Source of the DNA: an uncultured Muribaculaceae bacterium
Lineage (GTDB): Bacteria > Bacteroidota > Bacteroidia > Bacteroidales > Muribaculaceae
Length of the DNA stretch: 45,045 nucleotides
Reading direction: 5' to 3'
NCBI GenBank assembly: GCA_905209725.1
Contig: CAJLTZ010000005.1
Coordinates: 1-45,045 of the forward strand
Both the position numbers and the translations under genes were made by a program. Every line of letters begins with the position of its first letter. Positions within the stretch are counted from its first letter, which is position 1. Below the pieces are notes generated by a model that made no database searches, was not told the origin of the DNA, and was given only the letters and a program-made list of their open reading frames with translations. This document shows, one piece after another, positions 25,283-34,060 of the stretch.

Positions 25283-26314
25283 TTACTTTGTGTTCTTTTT
25301 GTAATACTTGATTAATTTGGGCACCACATCCTCGATTGTGCCGGTGATCACATAGTCGGCAATCGTATTGATCGGGGCATCGGGATCACTGTTCACCGAG
25401 ATGATAATCGAGGAATCCTGCATGCCGGCGATGTGCTGGATCTGGCCGGAGATGCCGCAGGCGATGTAGAGTTTCGGACGGACTGTGAGACCTGTCTGAC
25501 CGATCTGACGGTCATGGTCGATCCAGCCAGCGTCTACAGCTGCACGGCTTGCGCCCACCTCGGCGCCAAGCACCTGCGCCAGTTGCTCGAGCAGCTGGAA
25601 GTTTTCCTTGCTTCCCACGCCGTAGCCTCCGGCCACCACAATCGGGCTGCCTTTCAGGTTGTGGTTGGCTTTCTCCATATGGCGGTCGATCACCTCCACC
25701 ACATAATCCTCGGGGCGGGTATATTTGTCGGCATCGAGGTCTACCACCACGCCCTTGTAATTCTCGTCGCGCACTTCCTTCTTCATCACTCCCTCACGCA
25801 CTGTGGCCATCTGGGGACGGTGCTCGGGGTTGACGATGGTGGCCACGATGTTGCCGCCGAATGCCGGACGGATCTGCAGCAGCAGGTCCTTATATTCCGT
25901 GCCGGTGCGTGCATCCTTGTGGTCGCCGATCTCGAGGCTTGTGCAGTCGGCCGTGAGACCGCTGTGAAGAGCCGATGAAACGCGCGGGCCAAGGTCGCGG
26001 CCGATAGAGGTGGCTCCCATGAACGCGATGCGCGGCTCCTTCTCCTTGAAGAGATTGATCAGAATCGACGCATGAGGAAGCGAGGTATAGGGATAGAGGC
26101 GCTTGTCCTCGAATCTATAAAGGGTGTCCACCCCATAGGGCATCACCTGCTTCTCGATATCCTTGAGGTTGTCGCCTGCCACCACTGCCTCGAGTTTGAT
26201 TCCCAGACGGTCGGCGAGCTGGCGTCCCTTTGTGAGGAGCTCAAGGCTGACATCGGCCACCTTTCCGTCCTCATATTCGCAATATACTATGAGATTATTC
26301 TTGTCTGTTGCCAT
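25283..26314 (-). CDS. etfA: Electron transfer flavoprotein subunit alpha
   Basis: The FAD-binding subunit of ETF, 343 residues. The C-terminal FAD domain has GVGSKENFQLLEQLAQVLGA, SRAAVDAGW, IGQTG, KLYIACGISGQIQH and VNSDPDAPI, all signature elements of the family. The N-terminal half forms the subunit interface with EtfB. It accepts electrons from the dehydrogenase encoded next. There is an 11-base gap from etfB. I cannot tell from sequence alone whether the complex is simple or bifurcating. Confidence 0.93.
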   Translation of the reverse strand: MATDKNNLIVYCEYEDGKVADVSLELLTKGRQLADRLGIKLEAVVAGDNLKDIEKQVMPYGVDTLYRFEDKRLYPYTSLPHASILINLFKEKEPRIAFMGATSIGRDLGPRVSSALHSGLTADCTSLEIGDHKDARTGTEYKDLLLQIRPAFGGNIVATIVNPEHRPQMATVREGVMKKEVRDENYKGVVVDLDADKYTRPEDYVVEVIDRHMEKANHNLKGSPIVVAGGYGVGSKENFQLLEQLAQVLGAEVGASRAAVDAGWIDHDRQIGQTGLTVRPKLYIACGISGQIQHIAGMQDSSIIISVNSDPDAPINTIADYVITGTIEDVVPKLIKYYKKNTK

Positions 26315-26325
26315 GATTCTGAGAT

Positions 26326-27195
26326 TTAGCCGATAGTGTGGTTAGCGATAAGTTCCTTCACGAGAGTCTCGATTTCGTCGTCAGTGTTCTGCACGCGGCG
26401 GGCATCCTTGGCGGCGAACACCACATTTTCAATTCCCTTCACCTTTGTGGGGCTGCCGGCAAGACCACACTGCTCGAGGTCGGCATCTACGGTCTGCGTG
26501 TTCCATTCCCCGATCTGGAGATACGGGCGGCCCTCCACGAAGCCTTTCTTGGCCTCGTCCGTGGCCACTTCGCTTGGCACGGCTGCATATTTATATTTCT
26601 GCACATTGCGGGCGTTGCGCGGACGGCAGGGTGCGGCAGATCCGTTCACTGTCACCACCAGGGGAAGAGGAGCCTTCACTGTCTCCACACCGGCTTCCAC
26701 ACGACGCTTCACCATTGCCTCGCCATTCTCAGCGCTGATGATCTCCTCTGCATAGGTCACCTGGGGCAGGCCGAGTTTCTCGGCGACCTGAGGGCCAACC
26801 TGCGCCGTATCGCCATCGATGGCCTGACGGCCGCCGATTATCAGGTCATAGTCGCCTATCTTGCGCACTGCTGCGCTCAGAGCATACGAGGTGGCAAGAG
26901 TGTCGGCTCCGGCAAACGCGCGGTCCGACAGAACCACTCCATTGTCGGCACCCCTGTAGAGACCCTCGCGCACTATCTCTGCGGCACGTGCCGGGCCCAT
27001 CGTAAGTACGGTTACCTTTGTGCCGGGATACATCTCCTTGAGCTTCAGTGCCTGCTCAAGCGCGTTGAGGTCTTCGGGATTGAAAATGGCCGGTAGGGCC
27101 GCACGGTTGATCGTGCCGTCCTCTTTCATCGCATCCTTGCCCACATTGCGTGTGTCGGGCACCTGCTTGGCCAATACAATGATGTTCAAACTCAT
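26326..27195 (-). CDS. etfB: Electron transfer flavoprotein subunit beta
   Basis: The AMP- or second-flavin-binding subunit of ETF, 289 residues. It opens with LNIIVLAKQVPDTRNVG and has the family motifs NPEDLNALEQALKLKE, VLTMGPARAAEIVREGLYRG, and GGRQAIDGDTAQVGPQVAEKLGLP, given here in parts of one conserved stretch near residue 120. It is the first gene of the etfB-etfA-dehydrogenase operon. Confidence 0.94.
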   Translation of the reverse strand: MSLNIIVLAKQVPDTRNVGKDAMKEDGTINRAALPAIFNPEDLNALEQALKLKEMYPGTKVTVLTMGPARAAEIVREGLYRGADNGVVLSDRAFAGADTLATSYALSAAVRKIGDYDLIIGGRQAIDGDTAQVGPQVAEKLGLPQVTYAEEIISAENGEAMVKRRVEAGVETVKAPLPLVVTVNGSAAPCRPRNARNVQKYKYAAVPSEVATDEAKKGFVEGRPYLQIGEWNTQTVDADLEQCGLAGSPTKVKGIENVVFAAKDARRVQNTDDEIETLVKELIANHTIG

Positions 27196-27292
27196 ATTTG
27201 TCTTTATTGATAATTTTCTGGTTATACCTTGACACGGATAATACCGGATGTGCGCTCATGTTTACGCTTTCATCTGCGCACAAATCAGGTTG

Positions 27293-27324
27293 CAAAGGTA
27301 ATAAAAATTTCTCATATTTCCGAA
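27293..27324 (-). promoter_or_regulatory. Promoter of the etf operon
   Basis: On the - strand, TACCTTTG (27300-27293) is a full -7 match. The -33 position 20 bases upstream reads TTCG, one mismatch from TTTG. The leader to etfB is about 90 bases. Confidence 0.6.
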
Positions 27325-27424
27325 TTATGTGCAAATTCCCTCTTTCCCATATGCCGATAAGGCCATTATCCTCCACTTTTTCACATCAAGCAGGGATGAA
27401 TCTTACGCATTTATTAAAGAAGTC

Positions 27425-27455
27425 TTTGCAGTGTGAGATTAAATTTTTAATTTTG
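27425..27455 (+). promoter_or_regulatory. Promoter of the PD40-like gene and cstA; predicted start at the ATG
   Basis: TTTG at 27425-27428 and TAATTTTG at 27448-27455 are separated by 19 bases. The -7 element ends only 5 bases before the ATG at 27461, so the RNA start would fall at or next to the start codon and the mRNA should be leaderless. Confidence 0.72.
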
Positions 27456-27460
27456 CTGAC

Positions 27461-28690
27461 ATGAGATTTAGACACATCATATCCTCGGGGATTCTCACGG
27501 CCATAGCCGCCGTTTCGCTTCCCCAGGCTCATGCGCAGTCGGCCGCCGAACTTCTCGGACGTGGCCGCGCCGCATATCGCAATTATAATTTCTCGGAGGC
27601 CGCCAAACAATATGCCGCGGCCGCCCGCAAGCTCCGCAAGGGCGACACAGCCCTGCAGGAGGATATCGCCGATGCCAGACTCCGGCTTGCCTCCGCCGAG
27701 AGTTTTCTCGGCCGCGTAGAGCAGATTGCCATCATCGACAGCATCAGTGTGCCCCGAAGCGAATTCTTCAAGGCTTACCGCATCCCATCCTCCTCCGGGC
27801 GTCTCGGTGGCGCCGACGACCTCCCCTATCCTCGCGAGGATGTGGATTATGTGTTTACAAATGAGGGGGACGACTATAAAGTGTGGGCCGAGCCGGACAG
27901 TCTCGGAGCGCTGCAGCTCGTGGAGGCCACGCGACTCACCGATGGCAAATGGGGTGAGCCCCAGCCCCTTTCCGACGACCTACGCGAAGGGGGCGAGAAC
28001 GCTTACCCGTTTATGATGGCCGACGGCGTCACGCTCTATTATGCCTCCAACGGCGACAATTCCATCGGCGGATACGACATTATGATTGCCACCCGCGACC
28101 CTGGCGACGGCACTTTCCTCCAGCCCCAGAATCTCGGTTTTCCATACAATTCCCCCTACGACGACTATCTTCTCGCCATCGATGAACTGAATGGCGTTGG
28201 CTGGTGGGCCACCGACCGCAATCAGCTTGGCGACGACATCACCATATATGTGTATGTCACCAACGACCTCCGTCGCAATTATGATGCCGACGAAGAGGAT
28301 ATCATCTCCCTGGCCCGCATCGACGACTACATCGCCACTCAGGATCCCGATTCCGACTATGACAATCTCCTCACCACCATCCGCGAGATCCAGCCGGGCA
28401 CAGCGCCGAAACACGCCGATTTCCACTTCCCGATGCCGGGAGGCGTGGAATATACTTCGTTGGGCGACTTCAAGAGTCCCTCTGCTCGCGCTGCCATGAA
28501 GCGCTGGCTCGAGGCCTCGAAGAGTCTCGCCGAGGCTGAAAACAGTCTCGACTCCCTGCGCCGCAAATATCACTCCCAGCCCGATTCCAAACTCGGCAAA
28601 ATGATTGCCGATGCTGAGAAAAATATCGAAAACCAGCGAACTGAAACCCAACAATTGCGTAACGAAATCTATAAGGCTGAAAAACGATGA
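27461..28690 (+). CDS. Exported protein with TPR-like and PD40-like regions
   Basis: A 409-residue exported protein of unknown function. A signal peptide covers about residues 1-25 (cleaved after AHA). Residues about 28-90 are helical and Ala/Arg-rich, like a TPR pair (AAELLGRGRAAYRNYNFSEA). Residues about 110-270 contain PD40/WD40-like strands (NAYPFMMADGVTLYYASNGD, GYDIMIATRDPGDGTFL, GVGWWATDRNQ), as in TolB- and Pal-like periplasmic proteins. The last 80 residues are a charged coiled-coil. No OmpA domain is present. It overlaps cstA by 4 bases (ATGA), so the two are translationally coupled, although a shared role is not evident. Confidence 0.72.
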   Translation: MRFRHIISSGILTAIAAVSLPQAHAQSAAELLGRGRAAYRNYNFSEAAKQYAAAARKLRKGDTALQEDIADARLRLASAESFLGRVEQIAIIDSISVPRSEFFKAYRIPSSSGRLGGADDLPYPREDVDYVFTNEGDDYKVWAEPDSLGALQLVEATRLTDGKWGEPQPLSDDLREGGENAYPFMMADGVTLYYASNGDNSIGGYDIMIATRDPGDGTFLQPQNLGFPYNSPYDDYLLAIDELNGVGWWATDRNQLGDDITIYVYVTNDLRRNYDADEEDIISLARIDDYIATQDPDSDYDNLLTTIREIQPGTAPKHADFHFPMPGGVEYTSLGDFKSPSARAAMKRWLEASKSLAEAENSLDSLRRKYHSQPDSKLGKMIADAEKNIENQRTETQQLRNEIYKAEKR

Positions 28691-30147
28691 TATCCTTCAC
28701 AATTGCTCTTGCCATCCTTATCTTAGGATATTTCACTTATGGCAAATTCATCTCACGCGTGTTCGGAGAGGACTCTTCGCGCCCTACGCCGGTGACCCAT
28801 ATGGCCGACGGCGTGGACTATGTGGAACTCCCCGCATGGAAGATCTTCCTTATCCAGTTTCTTAACATCGCCGGCCTCGGACCGATCTTCGGCGCCATCA
28901 TGGGCGTGATGTATGGCCCGGCGGCTTTCCTCTGGATTGTGTTCGGCACTATTTTCGCCGGCGCCGTGCACGACTATATGTCGGGTATGCTCTCGCTGCG
29001 CTCCAACGGGGCGTCGCTGCCTGAAATCGTGGGTGCCCAGCTCGGCAAGGGCGTCAAGACTGTGATGCGCGTGTTCGCTTTGCTGCTGATGATTCTTGTG
29101 GGTGCCGTGTTCGTCTACAATCCCGCCGACCTCCTGGCGATGCTTACCCCCGACCATCTCGACAAACTTTTCTGGATTGTAGTGATTTTCGCTTACTATA
29201 TGCTGGCCACGCTCCTGCCCGTCGATAAACTCATCGGCAAGCTCTATCCCATCTTCGGGGTGGCGCTCATCTTCATGGCGGTCGGCATTATGGTCACGCT
29301 TTACATCCACGGCGATGCGATGCCGGAGGTATGGGAGGGATTTTATAATCACAAGGCCAATCCTGAGGCCAACCCCATCTTCCCGATGATGTTCGTGTCG
29401 ATAGCCTGTGGAGCGATCTCGGGTTTCCATGCCACGCAGTCGCCGATGATGGCCCGTTGCATGACGAGCGAGCGCTATGCCCGTCCCGTATTTTATGGCG
29501 CCATGGTCACCGAGGGCATCGTGGCCCTTATCTGGGCGGCGGCCGCCATCGCCTTCACCGGCGGCTACGACGGCCTGCAGCAGTATCTCGGCACCGGCAG
29601 TCCCGCAGTGCTTGTGAATGATATCTCGAAGACATGGCTCGGCGCTTTCGGCGGTGTACTCGCTGTGCTCGGCGTGATTGCGGCTCCTATCACCTCCGGC
29701 GATACGGCGCTCCGTTCCGCACGTCTCATCGCGGCCGATTTCCTCAGCCTCAACCAGCGAAAGATTGCGAAGCGTCTGCTGGTTTCCATCCCGATTTTCG
29801 CCATCTGCTTCATTATCATGCTTATGCCTTATGACGCATTATGGCGTTATTTCGCATGGTGCAATCAGGTGCTGTCGGTGTTCACTCTCTGGACCATCAC
29901 CGTATGGCTCGCACGCCACGGCAAACAGTATGTAGTGACATTGCTGCCGGCCCTCTTCATGACGATAGTCACTGTGACATATATCTTCTTTGCGCCTGAA
30001 GGCTTCGGCGCACTCACCGACACCCTCTGGGGCTTCAGCATCAGTTATGAGTTCTCGCTCGCGGTAGGTTTCACGGTAGCGGCCGTGTTTGGTTACATGT
30101 TCTTCAGCATGCTCTCCAAAACCCCGCGCCTCAAACCCGAAGTCTGA
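28687..30147 (+). CDS. cstA: CstA-family peptide/pyruvate transporter (carbon starvation protein A)
   Basis: A 486-residue multi-pass inner-membrane protein. CstA members in enterobacteria import peptides or pyruvate under carbon limitation. Clear family motifs are YFTYGKFISRVFG near the N-terminus, FLNIAGLGPIFGAIMG, HDYMSGMLSLRSNG, GFHATQSPMMARCM, and PITSGDTALRSARLI. It is shorter than the E. coli protein (about 700 residues) and matches the compact form seen in anaerobes. Its stop codon ends exactly one base before the nhaA stop codon of the opposite strand. Confidence 0.9.
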   Translation: MISFTIALAILILGYFTYGKFISRVFGEDSSRPTPVTHMADGVDYVELPAWKIFLIQFLNIAGLGPIFGAIMGVMYGPAAFLWIVFGTIFAGAVHDYMSGMLSLRSNGASLPEIVGAQLGKGVKTVMRVFALLLMILVGAVFVYNPADLLAMLTPDHLDKLFWIVVIFAYYMLATLLPVDKLIGKLYPIFGVALIFMAVGIMVTLYIHGDAMPEVWEGFYNHKANPEANPIFPMMFVSIACGAISGFHATQSPMMARCMTSERYARPVFYGAMVTEGIVALIWAAAAIAFTGGYDGLQQYLGTGSPAVLVNDISKTWLGAFGGVLAVLGVIAAPITSGDTALRSARLIAADFLSLNQRKIAKRLLVSIPIFAICFIIMLMPYDALWRYFAWCNQVLSVFTLWTITVWLARHGKQYVVTLLPALFMTIVTVTYIFFAPEGFGALTDTLWGFSISYEFSLAVGFTVAAVFGYMFFSMLSKTPRLKPEV

Positions 30148-31512
30148 TTATTCTTCCGGCTCTGCCGGGACGTCTTTCTTTTTGGGAAGTGTGAGGTTCA
30201 AGAAGAGCCAGCCTAAGAAGCCCGCAAGGAATGAGCCTACGAGAATACCAAGTTTCGACTCATTCAGAAGGATGGAGTGCATCGGGTCGACATCCCCGAA
30301 ACTCAGGTTGGCGATAAAGAGCGACACTGTAAAACCGATTCCGCCCAACACTGCCACCGACGCAAGCCGCGCCCAGTTGGCCCCCTCCGGCATCGGCGCC
30401 AGCCCAAGCTTGATGGTTCCCCACGAGAAGAGGAATATCCCTGAGAACTTACCCACCACTAGGCTCACCATAATCGCCAGGCTGATTCCCGACACAAGCA
30501 TCGATGCCTGCATATCGTGGAAATATATGCCCGCATTAGCGAAAGCGAAGAGCGGTACAATCAGATAATTCACGAGCGGGTGAAGCGTATCCTCCATATC
30601 CTGCAGCGGAGAAATCACCTTGTCGGAAGCCGTCTCAATCTCCTTGAGCCAGTTCATCTGGTCGTGGTCGAGGATAGTGCGCGAGTTGAGGCTCTCGTCA
30701 TCGTCGTGCGCGAAATGGGAGATGTTCTTGCGGATGGCCTTGATATATTTCTTAGGTGCGAACACTGGTTTCGCAGGCACCGTGAATGCCACAATCACGC
30801 CCGCGATTGTCGGATGGATTCCCGCATTCAGGAAGCAGAACCACACCCCGATTCCTATCAGCGCGTAATAGAGTTTGCTCTGCATACCGAGCATTCCGCC
30901 GGAAATGAGCATAAGTATTCCGCCAGCCGCATATAGCATCATCATCCAGTCGATGGAAGTGCTGTAGAAAATGGCAATCACAAGGATACCGCCAATGTCA
31001 TCAACCACAGCCAAGGTAGTGAGGAACACTTTCAGCCCTACAGGCACACGCTTGCCGAGCATCGCCAACACGCCAAGCGAGAAGGCGATATCTGTGGCCA
31101 TCGGTATGGCGGCGCCACGCATATAGTCGGTGCCGGCGGCGAACCAATAGAAAAGGGCCACAGGCACAATCATGCCGCCCACGGCCGCAAGGATTGGAAG
31201 CAACGCCTGCCGAAAGCTCGAGAGTTCCCCCACCAGCACCTCGCGCTTTATCTCCAGTCCTACGGTGAAGAAAAAGATTGCCATGAGGGCATCGTTGATG
31301 AAGGCCATCACCGACATTGGTTCGCCATGGTGGCTGAAGAGGTTAAAATTCCCCACTCTCAACTCAATCTCGTTAACCCACAGACTGTTGTAGAAGTCTG
31401 TGCAACCCGGTATATTCACAATGATAAGGGCGAGAGCGGTGGCCATCATCAGCACATTGCCGCCGTTGGTGTAATTCTTTATGGTCTTTTGGGCAGTGTA
31501 GAATACGGACAT
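30148..31512 (-). CDS. nhaA: Na+/H+ antiporter NhaA
   Basis: NhaA exports Na+ in exchange for protons at the inner membrane. The 454-residue protein has the family hallmarks: GLEIKREVLVGELSSFRQA after the first helices, PMATDIAFSLGVLAMLGKR, and TTLAVVDDIGGILVIAIFY with the paired Asp residues (163/164 in E. coli) that bind the ion. About 60 residues in the middle (KYIKAIRKNISHF to NWLKEIE, acidic) form an extra cytoplasmic loop relative to E. coli (388 residues). The gene may share a transcript with bcp 77 bases upstream. Confidence 0.95.
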   Translation of the reverse strand: MSVFYTAQKTIKNYTNGGNVLMMATALALIIVNIPGCTDFYNSLWVNEIELRVGNFNLFSHHGEPMSVMAFINDALMAIFFFTVGLEIKREVLVGELSSFRQALLPILAAVGGMIVPVALFYWFAAGTDYMRGAAIPMATDIAFSLGVLAMLGKRVPVGLKVFLTTLAVVDDIGGILVIAIFYSTSIDWMMMLYAAGGILMLISGGMLGMQSKLYYALIGIGVWFCFLNAGIHPTIAGVIVAFTVPAKPVFAPKKYIKAIRKNISHFAHDDDESLNSRTILDHDQMNWLKEIETASDKVISPLQDMEDTLHPLVNYLIVPLFAFANAGIYFHDMQASMLVSGISLAIMVSLVVGKFSGIFLFSWGTIKLGLAPMPEGANWARLASVAVLGGIGFTVSLFIANLSFGDVDPMHSILLNESKLGILVGSFLAGFLGWLFLNLTLPKKKDVPAEPEE

Positions 31513-31577
31513 AGTGTAATCGGGGTAATTGAAAAAAACAACAGGGTAATCAATCAGTATGCTAAGATACTACTAAA

Positions 31578-31602
31578 CAATCCGGGCGCTTAGGCCGGAT
31601 TG
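31578..31602 (-). terminator. Hairpin around the bcp stop codon
   Basis: An 8-bp perfect inverted repeat (CAATCCGG at 31578-31585, CCGGATTG at 31595-31602) with the bcp stop codon (31590-31592) in the 9-base loop. It has only a short U stretch after it, so it may attenuate rather than stop transcription toward nhaA. Confidence 0.4.
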
Positions 31603-32066
31603 ATGCTGTCGCGCCCTTCAAGCAGTTCGAAGAGCTGCTCGGATGCAGTGGCGGTCTTCACCTTCTTCACCACATCGGTCACAACGCCCTGCGCATCGGT
31701 TACGAAAGTGGTGCGCACAATGCCCATGTATTCGCGGCCGGCCATCTTCTTCAGCTGCCACACCCCTGCCTGCTCACAGAGGGCGCAGTCGGTGTCGGCC
31801 ACCAACGGGAAAGGCAACTCATTTTTCTCCGCAAATTTGCGGTGGCTTGCCTCAGAATCCTTGCTCACGCCGATAATCTGATATCCCATCTGCTGGAATG
31901 TGTCATAATTATCGCGGAAACTCTTCGCCTCCAGCGTGCAACCGGGCGTATTGTCCTTCGGATAGAAATAGATTATGAAACGCTTGCCGGGGAAATCGGA
32001 AAGCTTCACCTCATTGCCCTGGGCATCCACGCCGAGCATATCCGGAAATTTGTCTCCTATAGTCAT
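31590..32066 (-). CDS. bcp: Thiol peroxidase of the Bcp/PrxQ family
   Basis: A 158-residue cytosolic peroxiredoxin that reduces peroxides using thioredoxin. The active site YPKDNTPGCTLEAKSFRD places the peroxidatic Cys at 43. The resolving Cys five residues later in E. coli Bcp is Lys48 here. Two other cysteines, Cys94 and Cys97 in DTDCALCEQAGVW, could resolve the sulfenic acid instead. The gene is flanked by the lepA terminator region upstream and nhaA downstream; no clear promoter is seen. Confidence 0.93.
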   Translation of the reverse strand: MTIGDKFPDMLGVDAQGNEVKLSDFPGKRFIIYFYPKDNTPGCTLEAKSFRDNYDTFQQMGYQIIGVSKDSEASHRKFAEKNELPFPLVADTDCALCEQAGVWQLKKMAGREYMGIVRTTFVTDAQGVVTDVVKKVKTATASEQLFELLEGRDSINPA

Positions 32067-32114
32067 CTTATATTAATTATGAATATTGATTTGTATTCTT
32101 GGGCCAAATGGCCT

Positions 32115-32141
32115 GGTTGAGCGGGGCAACGCTTGCGTTGC
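32115..32141. repeat. REP-like palindromic repeat, copy 1
   Basis: A 27-base segment found again, identically, at 44786-44812. Its core is a palindrome (GGGCAACGC, TT, GCGTTGCCC in this copy), preceded by GGTTGAGC. A small GGCC/GGCC hairpin lies just before it. The layout resembles REP elements of other bacteria. No transposase lies nearby. Confidence 0.7.
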
Positions 32142-32161
32142 CCGAAGATGCTCGAATAGAG

Positions 32162-32187
32162 TCTGCAGTTATAATCTGCAGTTATAA
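32162..32187. repeat. Exact 13-bp tandem duplication
   Basis: TCTGCAGTTATAA occurs twice in direct tandem (32162-32174 and 32175-32187) in the bcp-lepA gap, between the REP-like repeat and the lepA terminator. Confidence 0.85.
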
Positions 32188-32223
32188 AGAGAACAATTCT
32201 CGAAGCTTTTTGGATTAAAAAAA

Positions 32224-32248
32224 TTTGCCGGGCGCATTACCCGGCAAA
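32224..32248 (-). terminator. Terminator of lepA
   Basis: A perfect 9-bp stem (TTTGCCGGG at 32224-32232, CCCGGCAAA at 32240-32248) with a 7-base loop, followed on the - strand by a run of T residues. It lies 9 bases past the lepA stop. Confidence 0.9.
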
Positions 32249-32256
32249 AAATTATA

Positions 32257-34044
32257 TCAGTCAAGCTTCAGCACGGCAAGGAAGGCTTTCTGAGGCACCT
32301 CCACCGAACCAATCTTCTTCATTCTCTTCTTGCCCGCCTTCTGCTTCTCGAGCAGCTTGCGCTTACGGGAGATATCGCCGCCGTAGCATTTCGCCGTCAC
32401 ATCCTTACGCACCGCTTTCACCGTTTCCCTGGCGATGATCTTCGCGCCGATGGCCGCCTGGATTGCGATGTCAAACTGCTGGCGGGGAATCAGTTCCTTC
32501 AGTTTCTCGCACATCCGTCGTCCGAATTTCACGGAATTGGTCTCATGGGTCAGCGTGCTGAGCGCGTCCACGCTCTCGCCGTTCAGAAGGATGTCGAGTT
32601 TCACGAGCTTGCTCTCCCTGTAGTCGTGGATATGGTAATCGAAGGAGGCATAGCCTTTCGAGATGCTCTTGAGCTTGTCGTAGAAATCAATCACGATTTC
32701 GCCCAGCGGCATGTCGAAGGTAAGTTCCATTCGGTTGCCGGAAATATATTCCTGTTTCACGAGTTCGCCGCGTTTGGCGAGACAGAGCGTCATGATCGGG
32801 CCGATGAATTCGGCGGCGGTAATCACGGTGGCGCGGATATAAGGCTCCTCGATATGGTCGATGAGGGTCTGCTCCGGAAGCCCGGAGGGATTGTGCACCT
32901 CTGTGCGGTTTCCTTTCTTGTCGTATACGAGATAGGACACGTTGGGCACCGTGGTGATCACATCCATGTCGAATTCGCGGCCGAGGCGCTCCTGGATTAT
33001 CTCCATGTGTAGCAAGCCGAGGAAACCGCAACGGAAACCGAATCCGAGCGCTGCCGACGACTCAGGCTGGAATGTGAGCGAGGCATCGTTGAGCTGCAGT
33101 TTCTCGAGACTGGCGCGCAGGTTTTCGAAGTCTTCGGTGTCAATGGGATATACTCCGGCGAAGACCATAGGCTTCACTTCCTCGAATCCCTCGATGGCTT
33201 TGTCGCAGGGACGGCCCACATGGGTGATTGTATCGCCCACCTTCACCTCCTTGGAGGTCTTGATGCCGGAGATGATGTAGCCCACATTGCCGGCCGAGAG
33301 TTCCTTGCGGGGCGACATGCGCAGTTTGAGCACGCCGATTTCATCGGCGTGATATTCCTTGCCTGTCGACACGAATTTCACGAAGTCGTCGGTGCGGATG
33401 GTGCCGTTCACAATCTTGTAATAGGCGATAATTCCGCGGAAGGGGTTGAACACGGAGTCGAAGATCAGGGCCTGCAGCGGAGCGTCGGGGTCGCCATCGG
33501 GCGCCGGAATCCGTTCCACGATGGCCTGCAATATCTCGTCTACGCCCATGCCGGTCTTGCCGCTGGCGCGGATTATCTCCTCCGGCTTGCAACCGAGCAG
33601 GTCCACAATCTGATCCTCCACCTCGTCGGGCTTCGCGCTGTCGAGGTCGCACTTGTTGATCACGGGTATGATCTCCAGGTCGTTGTCGATAGCCATATAG
33701 AGGTTGGAGATGGTCTGCGCCTGGATTCCCTGGGATGCGTCTACAATAAGGAGCGCGCCCTCGCAAGCTGCGATAGAGCGCGACACCTCATAACTAAAGT
33801 CTACGTGTCCCGGAGTGTCTATAAGATTAAGCACATATTTTTCGCCGTTGAGCGCATAATCCATCTGGATTGCGTGGCTCTTGATGGTGATGCCGCGCTC
33901 TCGCTCGAGGTCCATGTCATCGAGCACCTGCGCCTCCATGTCCTTGGCATCCACGGTGTGGGTGCGCTCGAGGAGACGGTCGGCAAGCGTCGACTTTCCA
34001 TGGTCGATATGTGCGATTATACAGAAATTCCTTATATTCTTCAT
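32257..34044 (-). CDS. lepA: Elongation factor 4 (LepA)
   Basis: A ribosome-associated translational GTPase. At 595 residues it has the normal length. GTPase motifs are AHIDHGKS at 11-18 (G1), DTPGHVDFSYEVSRS (G3) and NKCDLD (G4). The LepA-specific C-terminal domain ends in DISRKRKLLEKQKAGKKRM and an AVLKLD tail. It lies 16 bases after the fumarase gene, so the two are probably co-transcribed, and it ends at a strong terminator. Confidence 0.97.
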   Translation of the reverse strand: MKNIRNFCIIAHIDHGKSTLADRLLERTHTVDAKDMEAQVLDDMDLERERGITIKSHAIQMDYALNGEKYVLNLIDTPGHVDFSYEVSRSIAACEGALLIVDASQGIQAQTISNLYMAIDNDLEIIPVINKCDLDSAKPDEVEDQIVDLLGCKPEEIIRASGKTGMGVDEILQAIVERIPAPDGDPDAPLQALIFDSVFNPFRGIIAYYKIVNGTIRTDDFVKFVSTGKEYHADEIGVLKLRMSPRKELSAGNVGYIISGIKTSKEVKVGDTITHVGRPCDKAIEGFEEVKPMVFAGVYPIDTEDFENLRASLEKLQLNDASLTFQPESSAALGFGFRCGFLGLLHMEIIQERLGREFDMDVITTVPNVSYLVYDKKGNRTEVHNPSGLPEQTLIDHIEEPYIRATVITAAEFIGPIMTLCLAKRGELVKQEYISGNRMELTFDMPLGEIVIDFYDKLKSISKGYASFDYHIHDYRESKLVKLDILLNGESVDALSTLTHETNSVKFGRRMCEKLKELIPRQQFDIAIQAAIGAKIIARETVKAVRKDVTAKCYGGDISRKRKLLEKQKAGKKRMKKIGSVEVPQKAFLAVLKLD

Positions 34045-34060
34045 TAACGTCTTTAAAGTC

